From: an uncultured Lachnoanaerobaculum sp.
Lineage (GTDB): Bacteria > Bacillota > Clostridia > Lachnospirales > Lachnospiraceae
Assembly: GCF_938015485.1 (NCBI RefSeq)
Contig: NZ_CALLVU010000099.1
Coordinates: forward strand, 1-64,000
DNA length: 64,000 bases
Reading direction: 5' to 3'
Position numbers and translations under genes: made by a program. Positions within the stretch are counted from its first letter, which is position 1; every line of letters begins with the position of its first letter. Of the stretch, positions 54,501 to 64,000 are shown piece by piece. Under the pieces are notes generated by a model. It worked only from the letters and a program-made list of their open reading frames with translations. It made no database searches and was not told the DNA's origin.

Positions 54501-55795
54501 ATACATTTCATATCTTGACCGCCGATATCAAGTATACAGTCAACATTAGGCTCAAAGAATGCCGCCGCATAGTAATGTGCAATAGTCTCAACTTCGCCCT
54601 CATCCAGCATAAATGCGGCCTTCAATAGTGCCTCGCCATAGCCGGTGGAACATGAATAGACTATCTTTGCATCAGGGCGAATCTTGTCCTTTACCTCTTT
54701 GATTGCCTTGATAGCCGTAGCCAAAGGTGAACCGTGGTTGTTTGAATAGAAGTTCCAAAGCAGACTTCCGTCTTCACCTACAAGAGCAATCTTTGTGGTT
54801 GTTGAACCGGCATCTATACCGAGGAAGATATTTCCGCTGTAGTCCTCAAGCTTTCCGGTCTTTACGCTGTGACCGAAATGTCTTTGTGAAAACTCCTCAT
54901 AGTCGGCTTCGTCCTTAAATAAAGGCTCAAGTCTGGCAACCTCATGTTCCATTTTGATACCTTCACGAAGTTTTTTGATAAGGTCTGAAATACCGATCAT
55001 AGAATCCTTGCTTTCACAGTTCAGTGCGGAACCGATGGCTGCAAAAAGATGTGAATTCGGCGGGTCCACAATGTATTCGCCTGTAAGGTTGAGTGTTCTT
55101 ATAAAGGCCTGCTTAAGTTCCGAAAGGAAGTGTAGCGGTCCTCCAAGGAAGGCCACATGACCTCGTATAGGCTTACCGCAGGCAAGACCTGAGATAGTCT
55201 GATTTACCACCGCCTGGAAAATAGAAGCTGAAAGGTCCTCTCTGGTTGCACCTTCATTGATAAGCGGCTGTACGTCGGTCTTTGCAAAAACTCCGCATCT
55301 GGCAGCTATAGGATAGATTGACTTATAGTTTTTTGCATACTCGTTAAGTCCGATTGCATCTGTCTGAAGCAGTGAAGCCATTTGATCGATAAAGCTTCCT
55401 GTACCTCCTGCGCAGATACCGTTCATTCTCTGGTCGATACCGCCTGTGAAGTAGATAATCTTGGCGTCTTCTCCACCAAGCTCTATTGCCACATCGGTTT
55501 GCGGTGCAACTGCTTTAAGTGCTGTAGCCACGGCTACAACCTCCTGTACAAAGGTTGACTTAAGATGCTTTGAAAGTGTGAGACCGCCTGAGCCGGTGAT
55601 CATCGGAATGATGTTTACTTCTCCTATTTTCTCAAAGGCATCTGATAGCTGTGCCGCCAAAGTCCCCTGAATATTTGCATAATGTCTGCGATAATCTGAA
55701 AATACTACATCGTGATTGCTGTCAAGTATAGCAATTTTTACTGTAGTAGAACCTATATCTATACCGAGTACATAGGTTTTTTCTGTGTTTTGCAT
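51527..55795 (-). CDS. Large 2-hydroxyacyl-CoA dehydratase activator-type protein
   Basis: 1422-residue multidomain protein. Two BadF/BadG/HgdC-type ATPase domains come in tandem: [17 protein letters not shown] with [15 protein letters not shown] (about residues 8-285), and [17 protein letters not shown] with [14 protein letters not shown] (about 325-600). Then follow a cysteine motif CRGCNNNC...GNRCERG (about 605-645), a DUF2229 region ([20 protein letters not shown], about 695-900), and a C-terminal part resembling dehydratase subunits ([32 protein letters not shown]). Classical activators are about 260-residue homodimers with one shared Fe-S cluster; here both halves are in one chain. The true substrate is unknown and no dehydratase genes are adjacent. 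Strong AGAGG upstream. Confidence 0.88.
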   Translation of the reverse strand: MQNTEKTYVLGIDIGSTTVKIAILDSNHDVVFSDYRRHYANIQGTLAAQLSDAFEKIGEVNIIPMITGSGGLTLSKHLKSTFVQEVVAVATALKAVAPQTDVAIELGGEDAKIIYFTGGIDQRMNGICAGGTGSFIDQMASLLQTDAIGLNEYAKNYKSIYPIAARCGVFAKTDVQPLINEGATREDLSASIFQAVVNQTISGLACGKPIRGHVAFLGGPLHFLSELKQAFIRTLNLTGEYIVDPPNSHLFAAIGSALNCESKDSMIGISDLIKKLREGIKMEHEVARLEPLFKDEADYEEFSQRHFGHSVKTGKLEDYSGNIFLGIDAGSTTTKIALVGEDGSLLWNFYSNNHGSPLATAIKAIKEVKDKIRPDAKIVYSCSTGYGEALLKAAFMLDEGEVETIAHYYAAAFFEPNVDCILDIGGQDMKCIRIKDGTVDSVQLNEACSAGCGSFIETFAGSLNFSVQNFAKEALFAKSPVDLGTRCTVFMNSNVKQAQKEGATVADISAGLAYSVIKNALFKVIKISNAADLGKHIVVQGGTFYNDAVLRAFEKISGGFVTRPDIAGIMGAFGAALIARERYENKKTTMLPLDEIISLQYDTSMTRCRGCNNNCVMTVNKFEGGRNFISGNRCERGLGKDRVKKDVPNLYDYKYHRMFDYEPLTADKAFRGTVGIPRVLNMYENFPFWATFFRNLGFRTVLSPMSTKKIYELGIESIPSESECYPAKITHGHISWLIKNGIRTIWYPCIPYERNEQPDAGNHFNCPIVTSYAENIKNNVEEIRETNTRFLNPFMAFTNEEVLTNQLIKVMKDEFDINEREVKFAAHAAWTELIQAKKDIEREGEKTIEWLHKNNRHGIVLAGRPYHVDPEIHHGIPDMITSFGIAVLTEDSVSHLAKVERPVIVSDQWMYHSRLYAAASLVKKDDCLDLVQLNSFGCGLDAVTTDQVSDILTGSGKIYTVLKIDEVNNLGAARIRIRSLIAALRVRDKKNYERKIQSSAYHRKVFTKEMKDEYTILCPQMSPIHFDLLEPALNAFGYHVEVLQNDSRSAIDCGLKYVNNDACYPSLIVVGQIMEALLSGKYDPNKTAIFMSQTGGGCRASNYIGFIRRALEKVDMEQIPVISVNANGMETNEGFKMTPAMIIKAMQAVVYGDLFMRVLYATRPYEKEKGAANRLHKKWRNRVIDSLSVRKPNFGEFKRNIRGIVKDFDNLPRLNIKKPRVGIVGEILVKFSPLANNHIVELLEKEGAEAVMPDLLDFLLYSFYNSNFKAEYLGMSKKSAFMANAGIKVLEALRGDARKALEKSKHFVAPSRIDHLANMAKDYVSIGNQTGEGWFLTGEMLELIETGTPNIVCTQPFGCLPNHVVGKGVIKELRRSHPEANIIAVDYDPGASEVNQLNRIKLMLSTAQKNLKEENNNKKVIS

Positions 55796-55839
55796 ATAAT
55801 AACCTCTTAAATAAGCTTAAAATCAAATTTGTGTCTGTT

Positions 55840-55874
55840 AAGTTTGAAATATCTGCAGCAGGCATTTCAAACTT
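55840..55874 (-). other. Leader hairpin of the activator gene
   Basis: A perfect 11-bp stem AAGTTTGAAAT / ATTTCAAACTT with a 13-nt loop, in the leader of the large activator gene, about 45 bases before its start. On the plus strand it is followed by a T-rich run, but no plus-strand gene is near; on the minus strand it may stabilise or regulate the leader. Confidence 0.5.
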
Positions 55875-55991
55875 TTATTTTTGCATCAAATATAATTGCG
55901 TACAAAAATAACATGTAAAAACATGATTTTATATCATAGCACATTGCTAGGAATAAGGCAATGAATAAGAGATTAAAAGAGTGTTAAAATT

Positions 55992-56031
55992 AAAAGTGCC
56001 AAAACCGACTTTCGTCTGAATTGACACTTTT
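55992..56031 (-). terminator. Terminator of the SemiSWEET gene
   Basis: AAAAGTGCCAA / TTGACACTTTT arms (one mismatch) with a T-rich tail on the minus strand, nine bases past the SemiSWEET stop codon. Confidence 0.75.
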
Positions 56032-56039
56032 GATATTAT

Positions 56040-56297
56040 TTAGAATGCTGTTATTGTAGCAATCAATCCGAAGACTACTCCCGGAAAGTTTGCAGCAGAT
56101 ACAGGATAATCTCTTTTTTCTTTTAATAGACCGTATGCTGTCCAAATAGAGCAGTTGATGGCGGCTGCCAAGGGCTGTAAGAAAAATGTCTTATGTCCAT
56201 GTAGATTACCCATTATCTGAGGAACATATGATATATACATTATTACGGAAAGTGCTGTTCCTATCCATCCCATAATTGTTAATTGTTTTTCGCTCAT
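56040..56297 (-). CDS. SemiSWEET-type sugar transporter
   Basis: 85 residues with three membrane helices (about 10-28, 38-58, 66-84), the size of bacterial SemiSWEETs, which work as dimers to let sugars cross the membrane. The PQ-loop motif is present in helix 1 (MYISYVPQIMGN), and the Asn of helix 2 (AAINCSIWTAYGLL) matches the sugar-binding Asn-Trp region of the family. AAGAGG precedes the ATG. It stands alone, with a terminator, between the trp operon and the activator gene. The sugar is unknown. Confidence 0.9.
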   Translation of the reverse strand: MSEKQLTIMGWIGTALSVIMYISYVPQIMGNLHGHKTFFLQPLAAAINCSIWTAYGLLKEKRDYPVSAANFPGVVFGLIATITAF

Positions 56298-56506
56298 ATT
56301 TTTATACCTCTTATATCTAAAGCTATGTAAAAAATCTTACAATGAAAGTCCGTTTGTAAAGACATTCAAGTAATTTGGTTACTCTGCCATTATAACAGAT
56401 TGAAATTTGTAATATAAGTATATCTGAGATAATAGTTTAAATATATCGTAGTTAGGTATATTGTAGTTATAGCAGAAGGATTTTTGTATATATTATTTGC
56501 AGCAGC

Positions 56507-57277
56507 CTAGTTCATTGCTTCTTTCATCTCTTTTACATACTCTCCGATATATTTTGGGGCTTCGGTTTTATATTTTTTGAGTAGTTTTATTATTGCTGAA
56601 CCTACTATTACTCCGTCTGCAATTTGGCTCATCTCATTTGCCTGCTGCGGTGTGGATATACCGAAGCCTATAGCACATGGAATTGATGTATTTTCTTTTA
56701 CTATCTTTACTATGGAGTCAAGGTCGGTGGTTATCTCACTTCTGGTACCTGTTACACCGAGGCTTGATACAATGTATAAAAATCCCTTTGCCTCTTTTGC
56801 AATCATGGCGATACGATCGTCTGAAGTCGGAGCAATGAGAGATATAAGGTCAACATTATGGCTGTCTGCCACATCAAGAAATTCTTTCTTTTCCTCAAAA
56901 GGAATATCGGGAAGTATTATTCCGTCAATGCCGACTTCATTACATCTTGTGAAAAATTTTTCGGCACCGTATGAGAAGACCACATTGGCATAGGTCATAA
57001 ATACAAGCGGAACACTTACTTCTTTTCTGACATCGGCAACCATATCAAAGACCTTGTCCGTGGTGATACCGCCTGCAAGCGCTCTGATATTGGCGCCCTG
57101 TATTACAACGCCCTCTGCTGTCGGGTCCGAAAACGGAATACCTATTTCTATAAGGTCGGCGCCGTTTTTTACCATCTCCAAGATAGCGGCTTTTGTGGTG
57201 TCTACATCAGGATCGCCGCAGGTGATAAACGGAATAAATGCTTTTTTATTTTTGAATGCTTCATGTATCTTATTCAT
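56507..57277 (-). CDS. trpA: Tryptophan synthase alpha chain
   Basis: 256 residues; cleaves indole-3-glycerol phosphate to indole and glyceraldehyde 3-phosphate. The start at 57277 lies just before the trpB stop and follows AAAGGAGAAG; an upstream in-frame start would overlap trpB by 48 bases more. The catalytic Glu is present (Glu44 in [10 protein letters not shown], equivalent to Salmonella Glu49). The second catalytic acid, Asp60 in Salmonella (DPLADGP), is Glu55 here (DPTAEGV). The rest ([35 protein letters not shown]) is normal. Last gene of the operon. Confidence 0.94.
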   Translation of the reverse strand: MNKIHEAFKNKKAFIPFITCGDPDVDTTKAAILEMVKNGADLIEIGIPFSDPTAEGVVIQGANIRALAGGITTDKVFDMVADVRKEVSVPLVFMTYANVVFSYGAEKFFTRCNEVGIDGIILPDIPFEEKKEFLDVADSHNVDLISLIAPTSDDRIAMIAKEAKGFLYIVSSLGVTGTRSEITTDLDSIVKIVKENTSIPCAIGFGISTPQQANEMSQIADGVIVGSAIIKLLKKYKTEAPKYIGEYVKEMKEAMN

Positions 57278-58460
57278 ATAGGTCTTCTCCTTTGTATCTT
57301 GCAATGGCTGCACAGTCTTTGTCACCTCTTCCCGAGATGGTTATTACAATGATTTTGTCCTTGCCCATAGTAGGTGCTATTTTCTTTGCATAGGCTACGG
57401 CATGAGCGGATTCAACAGCAGGGATAATGCCTTCCGTTCTCGAGAGGTACTCAAATGCTTCTACGGCCTCATCATCAGTTATAGGTACATAGCTTGCTCT
57501 CTTTATGTCGTTTAAGTAGGCGTGTTCAGGTCCTACTCCCGGATAGTCAAGTCCTGCGGAAATAGAATAAACAGGGGCAATCTGGCCGTATTCATCCTGA
57601 CAGAAGTATGACTTCATACCGTGGAATATACCGAGGCTTCCTGTATTGATAGTGGCTGCGGTTTCAAAGGTATGTATACCCTTTCCTGCGGCTTCACAGC
57701 CGATAAGTGCCACTTCCTTGTCCTCTATAAAGTTGTAGAAGCTTCCGATGGCATTGGAGCCGCCGCCTACACAGGCAAGTACCGCATCAGGAAGTCTGCC
57801 TTCTTTTTCCAAAATCTGTTCTTTGATTTCCTTTGATATGACAGCCTGAAAATCTCTTACGATTGTAGGGAAAGGGTGAGGACCCATTACGGAGCCCAGG
57901 CAGTAATGTGTATCGTCAATTCTGCTTGTCCACTCTCTCATAGCCTCTGAAACGGCATCCTTTAGAGTCTTTGTACCGCTTGTTACAGGAATAACGGTTG
58001 CACCTAAAAGTCTCATCTTGTATACATTAAGTGCCTGACGAATTGTGTCTTCTTCACCCATAAACACTACACATTCCATGCCCATAAGAGCTGCCGCGGT
58101 AGCGGTTGCCACACCGTGTTGTCCTGCACCTGTTTCCGCGATAAGTCTGGTCTTACCCATCTTTTTTGCAAGCAGTGCCTGACCGAGTACATTGTTTATC
58201 TTATGTGCGCCTGTATGTGTGAGGTCTTCACGCTTCAGATAAATTTTTGCACCGCCGAGGTCCTCAGTCATTTTCTTTGCAAAGTAAAGCTTTGAAGGTC
58301 TGCCTGCATAATCGTTTAAAAGATAATGAAGTTCCTTATTGAATTCAGGATCGTTTTTATAATGATTGTACGCATTTTCAAGCTCTATTACCGCATTCAT
58401 CAGGGTCTCAGGTATGTACTGACCGCCGTGAATTCCAAATCTTCCCTTAGTTTCTTTCAT
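57270..58460 (-). CDS. trpB: Tryptophan synthase beta chain
   Basis: 396 residues, PLP-dependent; joins indole and serine to give tryptophan. The PLP lysine is Lys87 in [10 protein letters not shown], the same number as in Salmonella. Other hallmarks are [32 protein letters not shown], the phosphate-binding [10 protein letters not shown] and [10 protein letters not shown]. The N-terminus, without extension, is the TrpB1 class that works with TrpA. The start overlaps trpF by 14 bases with AGAGAGG upstream. Confidence 0.97.
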   Translation of the reverse strand: MKETKGRFGIHGGQYIPETLMNAVIELENAYNHYKNDPEFNKELHYLLNDYAGRPSKLYFAKKMTEDLGGAKIYLKREDLTHTGAHKINNVLGQALLAKKMGKTRLIAETGAGQHGVATATAAALMGMECVVFMGEEDTIRQALNVYKMRLLGATVIPVTSGTKTLKDAVSEAMREWTSRIDDTHYCLGSVMGPHPFPTIVRDFQAVISKEIKEQILEKEGRLPDAVLACVGGGSNAIGSFYNFIEDKEVALIGCEAAGKGIHTFETAATINTGSLGIFHGMKSYFCQDEYGQIAPVYSISAGLDYPGVGPEHAYLNDIKRASYVPITDDEAVEAFEYLSRTEGIIPAVESAHAVAYAKKIAPTMGKDKIIVITISGRGDKDCAAIARYKGEDLYE

Positions 58461-59061
58461 TTTCTACCTCTCTCACTAATTTTACAAATTTTCTCATTTT
58501 ATCTGCATCTTTTTTACCGTCGGTTTCTATTCCGGAGCTTACATCCACGCCTAATGGGTGCAGGGTGTTTATCTTTTCAGATATATTGTCGGGGGAAAGC
58601 CCACCGGCTAAAAAGTAATCGCCTTTAAAATCCTTTAATATCGACTCGTCCAATGTTTTGCCGTCACCTGCACCTGCATCAAGTAGAATAAAGTCACTTC
58701 CTTCTTTGTATAATGTATTTATATCGGCTTTTGACTTTATTTTGAAGGCTTTTATAACAGGTATATTTACATATTTTTTAAGCTTACTTATATAGTCGCT
58801 GTCCTCGTCTCCGTGCAGTTGGATGAGGTCAATAATATCATTTCTTACCAAATATATGATATTTTCAATGCTCTCATTTACAAATACGCCGACAGCTTTC
58901 ACCCTTTTATCAAGTCTTTTTTTTAATGCTTTTGCCGTATCATAGGATATAAATCTTTTGCTTTTTTTGGCGAAGACAAATCCTATATAGTCATGCAATA
59001 ATTCATTGACTACATCTATATCTTCATATCTTTGTATTCCGCATAATTTAATCTTTGTCAT
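58447..59061 (-). CDS. trpF: Phosphoribosylanthranilate isomerase
   Basis: 204 residues, a (beta/alpha)8 enzyme. The catalytic Cys is in TKIKLCGIQ (residue 7), and the catalytic Asp is in [26 protein letters not shown] is the conserved strand 4, and [11 protein letters not shown] with [11 protein letters not shown] binds phosphate. It overlaps trpC and trpB by 14 bases each, so translation is coupled on both sides. Confidence 0.95.
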   Translation of the reverse strand: MTKIKLCGIQRYEDIDVVNELLHDYIGFVFAKKSKRFISYDTAKALKKRLDKRVKAVGVFVNESIENIIYLVRNDIIDLIQLHGDEDSDYISKLKKYVNIPVIKAFKIKSKADINTLYKEGSDFILLDAGAGDGKTLDESILKDFKGDYFLAGGLSPDNISEKINTLHPLGVDVSSGIETDGKKDADKMRKFVKLVREVENERN

Positions 59062-59845
59062 TCTTACCCTTTAGCCAATCCAATGTGGCTTTTTTATCTT
59101 TTGAACGCATAAGTATTTCACCGACAAGAGCCGCATCCGCTCCCATATCTTTGATATTTTTAATATCATCAGGAGAACTTACGCCGCTTTCAGAGACAAA
59201 TAATACATCTTTAGGTACAAGGTCACGCAATTTTTTGCTGTTGTTTGTGTCTACGGAAAAATCTTTCAGATTTCTGTTGTTTACTCCGATAATGCGCGCA
59301 TTTATTTTTTGCGCCATTTCTATTTCGGCTTCGTCATGACATTCCACAAGAGCTGAAAGTCCAAGCTCGTCACAGATATCTTTATAGTATTTCAGCTCGG
59401 GAACTGAGAGTATGGAACATATCAGCAGTACACATGAGGCGCCCATTGCCTTGGCTTCATATATCATATATTCGTCAACTGTGAAATCTTTTCTAAGAAG
59501 CGGAACTTCGGTAATCTTTGCTATTTCCCTCAGGTATTCATCGCTTCCCAAAAACCACTTAGGCTCTGTAAGCACGGATATGCAGTCTGCTCCGGCTCTT
59601 TCGTATTCCTTTGCAATTCTTTGATAAGGGAAATTCTCCGCAATAATACCTTTTGAAGGTGAAGCCTTCTTGCACTCACATATAAAGGAAAGCTCAGGTT
59701 TTCGTAATGCGGTTTCAAAGGAAAACCTGTCGGATATTATCTTATCGGCTTCAAGTCTTACCTTTTGCAAAGGTATTTTTTTCTTTTTTTCTTCTATTCT
59801 TTCCCTTGTATAATTTGCTATTATATCTAAAATTGCACTACTCAT
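59048..59845 (-). CDS. trpC: Indole-3-glycerol phosphate synthase
   Basis: 265 residues, a (beta/alpha)8 enzyme. Conserved parts are [15 protein letters not shown] (the catalytic Lys and phosphate region), [54 protein letters not shown] and [10 protein letters not shown]. It is a single-function TrpC not fused to TrpF. It overlaps trpD by eight bases. Confidence 0.96.
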   Translation of the reverse strand: MSSAILDIIANYTRERIEEKKKKIPLQKVRLEADKIISDRFSFETALRKPELSFICECKKASPSKGIIAENFPYQRIAKEYERAGADCISVLTEPKWFLGSDEYLREIAKITEVPLLRKDFTVDEYMIYEAKAMGASCVLLICSILSVPELKYYKDICDELGLSALVECHDEAEIEMAQKINARIIGVNNRNLKDFSVDTNNSKKLRDLVPKDVLFVSESGVSSPDDIKNIKDMGADAALVGEILMRSKDKKATLDWLKGKNDKD

Positions 59846-60854
59846 TGCTCACCTTGATAAAGTCTTCCAATACCTTTAATGCTTTTTTACTGTCAATAAG
59901 TCTTGCGGCAAGGTTTATTCCTTCCTGAATACTTTTTGCTTTTTCACCGATATAGAGTGCCGCTCCGGCATTTAGAAGTACGGCGTCTCTTTTGGCACCT
60001 TTTTCACCTTCTAATATGGAAAGAGTGATGGCGGCATTTTCTTTCGGGTCGCCACCTGCCAAATCCTCTTTTTTGCAGCGGGAAAGGCCGAAGTCTTCAG
60101 GTGTTATCTCATATGTATGTAGTGTGCCGTCCTTTATCTCACATACTTTTGTAGGTGCTGAGAGTGAAATCTCGTCAAGCTTGTCCATGCCGTAGACTAC
60201 CATACCTCTTTTTACTCCAAGCTCCATGAGAACCTTTGCAAGCGGCTCTATCAGGTATTCATCATAAACTCCCAGAAGCTGGCGTTTCGGATGTGCAGGG
60301 TTTGTAAGCGGCCCCAGAATATTGAAGACCGTTCTGAATCCGAGTTCCTTTCTGATTGCACCGACATATTTCATTGAGGTGTGATATTTTTGTGCAAAGA
60401 AGAAGCAAATGCCCACTTTTTCAAGAAGTTCTCTGCACTTGTCAGGGTCTTCGTCAATGTTTACACCCAAGGCTTCAAGGCAGTCTGCCGTACCGCATTT
60501 TGAAGATGCCGCTCTGTTGCCGTGCTTGCTGACTTTCATACCGCCTGCGGCTGCAACTATTGCAGATGTTGTGGAGATATTGAAGCTTCCCGCGTTGTCA
60601 CCTCCGGTTCCGACTATTTCAAAAAGGTCAAAGTCGGTATCAACCGGTGTGGCGTGTTCTCTCATAGCTTTGGCACAACCGGCAATCTCGCCTGTAGTCT
60701 CCGCTTTGGCACTCTTTGTAGACAGTGCTGCAAGAAATGCGGCGTTTTGAGTAGGTGTGGTCTCGCTGTTCATTATTTCATTCATTACGGTGTAAGCTTC
60801 GTCAAAACTTAAATCTTCTTTATTTACAATCTTTATAATAGCTTCCTTAATCAT
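59838..60854 (-). CDS. trpD: Anthranilate phosphoribosyltransferase
   Basis: 338 residues. The phosphoribosyl pyrophosphate loop [17 protein letters not shown] and the anthranilate region [20 protein letters not shown] are present; the more usual Ser residues at RSVSSKSGSAD are Ala, Cys and Thr here, which does not affect the known Arg/Asn contacts. It also has the helix [17 protein letters not shown]. It is not fused to TrpG. It overlaps trpG by four bases. Confidence 0.96.
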   Translation of the reverse strand: MIKEAIIKIVNKEDLSFDEAYTVMNEIMNSETTPTQNAAFLAALSTKSAKAETTGEIAGCAKAMREHATPVDTDFDLFEIVGTGGDNAGSFNISTTSAIVAAAGGMKVSKHGNRAASSKCGTADCLEALGVNIDEDPDKCRELLEKVGICFFFAQKYHTSMKYVGAIRKELGFRTVFNILGPLTNPAHPKRQLLGVYDEYLIEPLAKVLMELGVKRGMVVYGMDKLDEISLSAPTKVCEIKDGTLHTYEITPEDFGLSRCKKEDLAGGDPKENAAITLSILEGEKGAKRDAVLLNAGAALYIGEKAKSIQEGINLAARLIDSKKALKVLEDFIKVSNE

Positions 60855-61423
60855 AATTTTTCTCCTATAAAGTTTCTAAGCATCTCTTTTCCGTAGGTTG
60901 TCATAATGGATTCCGGATGGAACTGCACACCGTATATCGGAAAGGAGATATGTTTTACAGCCATTACCTCACCGTCATCGGTTTTTGCCACTACCTTAAG
61001 AGTATCGGGGAGTGTATTTTCAAGAGCGGCAAGAGAGTGATACCTTGCAACCTTGCTTGTATCCGGTATGTCTTTAAATATAGGGCAGTTTGTATCAAAG
61101 TGAGTGGTGGAGTCTTTGCCGTGCATCAGCTCCTTGGCATAGGTGACTGTTGCGCCGAAAGCCATACATATGGCCTGATGTCCTAGGCACACCCCAAGTA
61201 TCGGAATACTTTGTCCGAGTTTTTTTACCACATCTATAATGACTCCGGCATCTTCAGGTCTGCCGGGACCGGGAGAAATAATGATTTTTTCAGGTGAAAG
61301 AGCTTTTATATCATCTACGCTCATCTCATCATTTCTTATAACTTTTATATCAGGATTTATTTCTCCTACCATTTGAAAGAGGTTATAGGAAAAACTGTCA
61401 TAATTATCAATCAATAGAATCAT
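60851..61423 (-). CDS. trpG: Anthranilate synthase glutaminase component
   Basis: 190-residue class I glutamine amidotransferase. [13 protein letters not shown] opens the protein, the nucleophile Cys79 lies in GVCLGHQAI, the oxyanion region is [11 protein letters not shown], and the catalytic His-Glu is in QFHPES near residue 173. It supplies ammonia to TrpE. It overlaps trpE by four bases. The GxxFHPES and HGKDSTTH motifs fit TrpG/PabA; its place in the operon decides for TrpG. Confidence 0.95.
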   Translation of the reverse strand: MILLIDNYDSFSYNLFQMVGEINPDIKVIRNDEMSVDDIKALSPEKIIISPGPGRPEDAGVIIDVVKKLGQSIPILGVCLGHQAICMAFGATVTYAKELMHGKDSTTHFDTNCPIFKDIPDTSKVARYHSLAALENTLPDTLKVVAKTDDGEVMAVKHISFPIYGVQFHPESIMTTYGKEMLRNFIGEKL

Positions 61424-62871
61424 TTGTTCATCTCCTGTGCTTTTTTCAGGGCGTCCACTACGGCTCCCGCCTTATTGATACTCTCCATATATTCCTTGTC
61501 AGGATCCGAGTCAGCCACAATGCCGGCTCCGCTTCTTATAAATACTTTGCCGTTTTTCTTATAGGCAAGTCTTATGGCGATGCAGGTATCCATATTTCCG
61601 GTAAAGTCGATATAACCTATCGCACCTCCGTATATACCTCTTTTGTTGTTTTCAAGTTCTTCTATAAGCTGACAGGCACGAATCTTTGGAGCACCTGAGA
61701 GAGTGCCTGCAGGAAGTACGGCCTCAAGAGCGTTGAGCGCATCGTATTCAGGTCTTATCTCGCCGCGAACGGTGGAACCTATATGCATTACATGAGAATA
61801 TCTTTCTATAGAGTGGAATTTTTCCACAACCACGCTGCCGAATTTGCTTATCTTTCCAAGGTCGTTTCTTCCAAGGTCTACAAGCATGTTGTGTTCCGCA
61901 AGTTCTTTTTCATCAGCCAAAAGTTCGGCTTCAAGTTCCTTATCCTCTTTTTCGCTCTTGCCTCTGGGTCTTGTACCTGCAAGAGGGAAGGTGTGTAGTA
62001 TACCGTCTTCAAGTTTTACCAAAGTTTCAGGAGATGCACCGGCAACTTCCACATCTGTTCCTGAAAAGTAGAACATATATGGTGAAGGGTTGACGGTTCT
62101 AAGTACTCTGTAGGTATCAAAGAGGCTTCCTTCAAAGTTTGCCTGCAGTCTGTTTGAAAGTACGATTTGGAAAATATCGCCCTCTTTGATATGATGTTTT
62201 GCCTTACCGATCATATCTGAGAACTCGTCCTTGGAAAACAGCGGTGTTACTTCGCCGAGCAGCTTTACGCTTTCAAAGGACTTCTTTCCTGTATGTAAAA
62301 GTTCTTTGATTGAATTAAGTCTTTTTAATGCTTTCTCGTATTCGACATCTAAGTCTTTATCAAGTTCGATATTTGTTATAAGTATTATCTTTTGCTTAAC
62401 ATTGTCAAATGCGATAACATCTTTAAACAGCATCAGGTCTATATCCTTAAAGCCTTCACTGTCGTCGATATTCATTTTTGTGCTCGGCTCTTTGTAGTTT
62501 ATAAAGTCAAATGAAAAGTATCCTACCAGACCTCCTGTAAAAGGTGGGAGAGAAGATATTCTCGGACTTTTGTATTTTTTCAGTAGTTCTCTTAGATAGT
62601 TTGTCGGTTCGCTGCATTCAAATTCTTTTCCGTCCACTTTCATCTTGCCGTCAATACAGCTGATTGAGAGCTCCGGTTCAAAGCCTAAGAAGGTGTATCT
62701 GCCCCAGTTTTCATTGGCCTTGGCGGATTCAAGTAAGTAAGCATGAGTGGAAGCCGCTTTTAAAATTCTCATAGCTTCAATCGGTGTGATAAAATCCGAC
62801 AAGATTTCTATGCTTACCGGTGCCAGTGTGTATTCTTTATTTTCTTTAAGTTTTTTTAGGTTGGCTAACAT
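61420..62871 (-). CDS. trpE: Anthranilate synthase component I
   Basis: 483 residues; makes anthranilate from chorismate. The N-terminal regulatory motif AYLLESAK (LLES at about 46-49) is the known tryptophan-binding feedback site. The catalytic domain has SPSPYMFYF-type VNPSPYMFYFSGTDVEVAGASPE, TFPLAGTRPRG, HNMLVDLGRND, LSGAPKIRACQLI and GGAIGYID. It should therefore be feedback-inhibited by tryptophan. It follows aroF by nine bases. Confidence 0.96.
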   Translation of the reverse strand: MLANLKKLKENKEYTLAPVSIEILSDFITPIEAMRILKAASTHAYLLESAKANENWGRYTFLGFEPELSISCIDGKMKVDGKEFECSEPTNYLRELLKKYKSPRISSLPPFTGGLVGYFSFDFINYKEPSTKMNIDDSEGFKDIDLMLFKDVIAFDNVKQKIILITNIELDKDLDVEYEKALKRLNSIKELLHTGKKSFESVKLLGEVTPLFSKDEFSDMIGKAKHHIKEGDIFQIVLSNRLQANFEGSLFDTYRVLRTVNPSPYMFYFSGTDVEVAGASPETLVKLEDGILHTFPLAGTRPRGKSEKEDKELEAELLADEKELAEHNMLVDLGRNDLGKISKFGSVVVEKFHSIERYSHVMHIGSTVRGEIRPEYDALNALEAVLPAGTLSGAPKIRACQLIEELENNKRGIYGGAIGYIDFTGNMDTCIAIRLAYKKNGKVFIRSGAGIVADSDPDKEYMESINKAGAVVDALKKAQEMNK

Positions 62872-62880
62872 ATATTCTCC

Positions 62881-63894
62881 TTACAATGTCTTTCCTTCAA
62901 GTACAACTCTTTTTTTGATGTCCTGCATTAAATGGTCAAATTGGTCAAGGTCAAGTGACTGTGCTCCGTCACAAAGAGCTTTTGCCGGATTGTTGTGTAC
63001 TTCCACCATGATGCCGTCGGCACCTACTGCAAGTGCGGCCTTTGCAAGAGGAGGTACAAGTGATCTGATACCTACCGCATGGCTTGGGTCCACCAGTATC
63101 GGAAGGTGTGTTTTTTCTTTTAACAGTGCAACAGCTCCAAGGTCAAGTGTGTTTCTTGTAGCGGTTTCAAAGGTTCTTATGCCTCTTTCACAGAGGATTA
63201 CGTTTTCGTTTCCGGATGCCATTATATATTCGGCACTCATCAGGAATTCTTCTATAGTATTGCAAAGTCCTCTTTTTAGAAGTATAGGTTTTTTCAATTT
63301 GCCGACTTCTTTTAACAGGTCGAAGTTTTGCATATTTCTGGCTCCGATTTGTATGATATCTACATTTTCAAAAAGAGGTATCTGTGTCTGATTCATTACT
63401 TCGGAGATAATCGGAATATTTACAGCTTCTTTGGCGGACTCAAGGTAGTCAAGTCCTTCTTTTCCAAGCCCTTGGAAGGCGTATGGTGAGGTTCTCGGCT
63501 TAAATGCACCTCCTCGAAGGATTACGGCGCCGCTTTTTTTCACGCTGTCCGCCACCATTGTGATCTGTTCTCTTGTCTCCACACTGCAAGGTCCTGCAAT
63601 AACTGTGAATGTGCCGCTGCCTATATTCACATCGCCGACTTTTACTATTGTATCGTCAGGGTGGACTGTTCTTCCGGCGGCTTTATATGTCTCTGTTACT
63701 CTTTTGCCGTAGTCCACTATCGGATGTGTGGCTACTATTGTGTCCATATCTATCTTTGCGGTGTTGCCTATAAGGCAGACTGCGGTATGCTCCGTGCCCG
63801 GAGCGTATATTGTATCAAATCCTATATTTTCAAATTCTTGTCTGAAGTTTTTTATTGCCTCTTCGCTGACGCCGGCTTTTAAAATAAATACCAT
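62881..63894 (-). CDS. aroF: DAHP synthase (type I-beta, with N-terminal regulatory domain)
   Basis: 337 residues; catalyses the first step of the shikimate pathway (phosphoenolpyruvate plus erythrose 4-phosphate). An N-terminal ferredoxin-like domain (1-70, VFILKAGVSEEAIKNF) precedes the barrel with VIAGPCSVETREQI, ILRGGAFKPRTSPYAFQG, ISEVMNQTQIP, IQIGARNMQNFDLLKE, ILLKRGL, CERGIRTFET, PILVDPSHAVG and ADGIMVEVHNNP. This layout is the I-beta (Thermotoga) type, where the N-terminal domain mediates feedback by aromatic amino acids. Being first in the trp operon it links aromatic supply to tryptophan demand. AGGAC precedes the ATG. Confidence 0.95.
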   Translation of the reverse strand: MVFILKAGVSEEAIKNFRQEFENIGFDTIYAPGTEHTAVCLIGNTAKIDMDTIVATHPIVDYGKRVTETYKAAGRTVHPDDTIVKVGDVNIGSGTFTVIAGPCSVETREQITMVADSVKKSGAVILRGGAFKPRTSPYAFQGLGKEGLDYLESAKEAVNIPIISEVMNQTQIPLFENVDIIQIGARNMQNFDLLKEVGKLKKPILLKRGLCNTIEEFLMSAEYIMASGNENVILCERGIRTFETATRNTLDLGAVALLKEKTHLPILVDPSHAVGIRSLVPPLAKAALAVGADGIMVEVHNNPAKALCDGAQSLDLDQFDHLMQDIKKRVVLEGKTL

Positions 63895-63921
63895 ATGTCC
63901 TCATGATAATATGTGCGTGCT

Positions 63922-63993
63922 CCCGCAATCCTTGCAGGCATTCGTACTGCACATTTTCCTTGCGGAAAATGGCTGCGTACTCATGTCTGTACG
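63922..63993 (-). repeat. Tandem hairpins upstream of aroF
   Basis: On the minus strand: CGTAC...GTACG (about 63976-63993), CATTTTCC-GCAA-GGAAAATG (63952-63971) and CCTGCAA-GGA-TTGCGGG (63922-63938, one wobble pair). They form a compact GC-richer block just upstream of the trp operon start. They may be an RNA leader or a dispersed palindromic repeat; the window ends here and no promoter is seen. Confidence 0.45.
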
Positions 63994-64000
63994 AGTCTCA

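Noticed and set aside
63900..64000. T-box leader for the trp operon
   Set aside because: The T-box core and specifier loop are not visible in the available 100 bases; they could lie beyond the window end.

Overview
The window looks like chromosomal DNA of a low-GC anaerobic Firmicute, most likely Lachnospiraceae (inference). The reasons are strong AGGAGG-type ribosome sites, a V/A-type ATPase, a clostripain-family protease, a 1422-residue 2-hydroxyacyl-CoA dehydratase activator, DUF6106/DUF6709-like membrane proteins and a compact trp operon. No rRNA, tRNA, CRISPR array or insertion sequence was recognised.

Layout. 0-6.6 kb holds cell-surface and envelope genes: a lipoprotein, a methyltransferase, a membrane-anchored clostripain-like protease, a small cell-wall-binding-repeat protein and an NfeD/SPFH pair. 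6.6-15 kb (minus strand) holds a two-component system downstream of mutS2, then secA with a membrane protein. 15-30 kb is mostly carbohydrate uptake: a MATE exporter, a sucrose-type PTS IIBCA, a PucR-type regulator, an MsmK-type ATPase, a sugar ABC operon (alpha-1,6-type glucosidase, binding protein, two permeases, 4-alpha-glucanotransferase), and a second GH13 enzyme with an alpha-1,4-type signature. 30-39.4 kb (minus) is a nine-gene V/A-ATPase operon (H-C-I-K-F-E-A-B-D) plus a DUF1461 membrane protein. 39.7-47.6 kb is an opp oligopeptide importer (B-C-D-F-A) with a second oppA on its own promoter.

47.6-51.5 kb is a compact defence segment with two systems in tandem: an AbiEi/AbiEii toxin-antitoxin pair with a perfect inverted-repeat operator inside its promoter, and a two-gene AbiL/RloAB-like ATPase plus TOPRIM-like RloB pair. 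It lies between the second oppA and the large activator gene and is separated from both by terminators. 51.5-64 kb (minus) has the activator, a SemiSWEET sugar transporter and a complete tryptophan operon led by DAHP synthase (aroF-trpE-G-D-C-F-B-A).

The sugar genes form a plausible uptake-and-degradation unit for short alpha-glucans: the ABC proteins import, the two GH13 glucosidases cut alpha-1,6 and alpha-1,4 bonds, and MalQ reshuffles chains. Many long perfect hairpins lie in leaders and between genes, especially in the sugar ABC, V-ATPase, opp and PTS transcripts. They suggest extensive RNA-level tuning of subunit ratios. The most interesting protein-level points are the AbiE + AbiL tandem, a Glu at the catalytic-Asp position of TrpA, and a lipoprotein that looks like a detached permease ectodomain.
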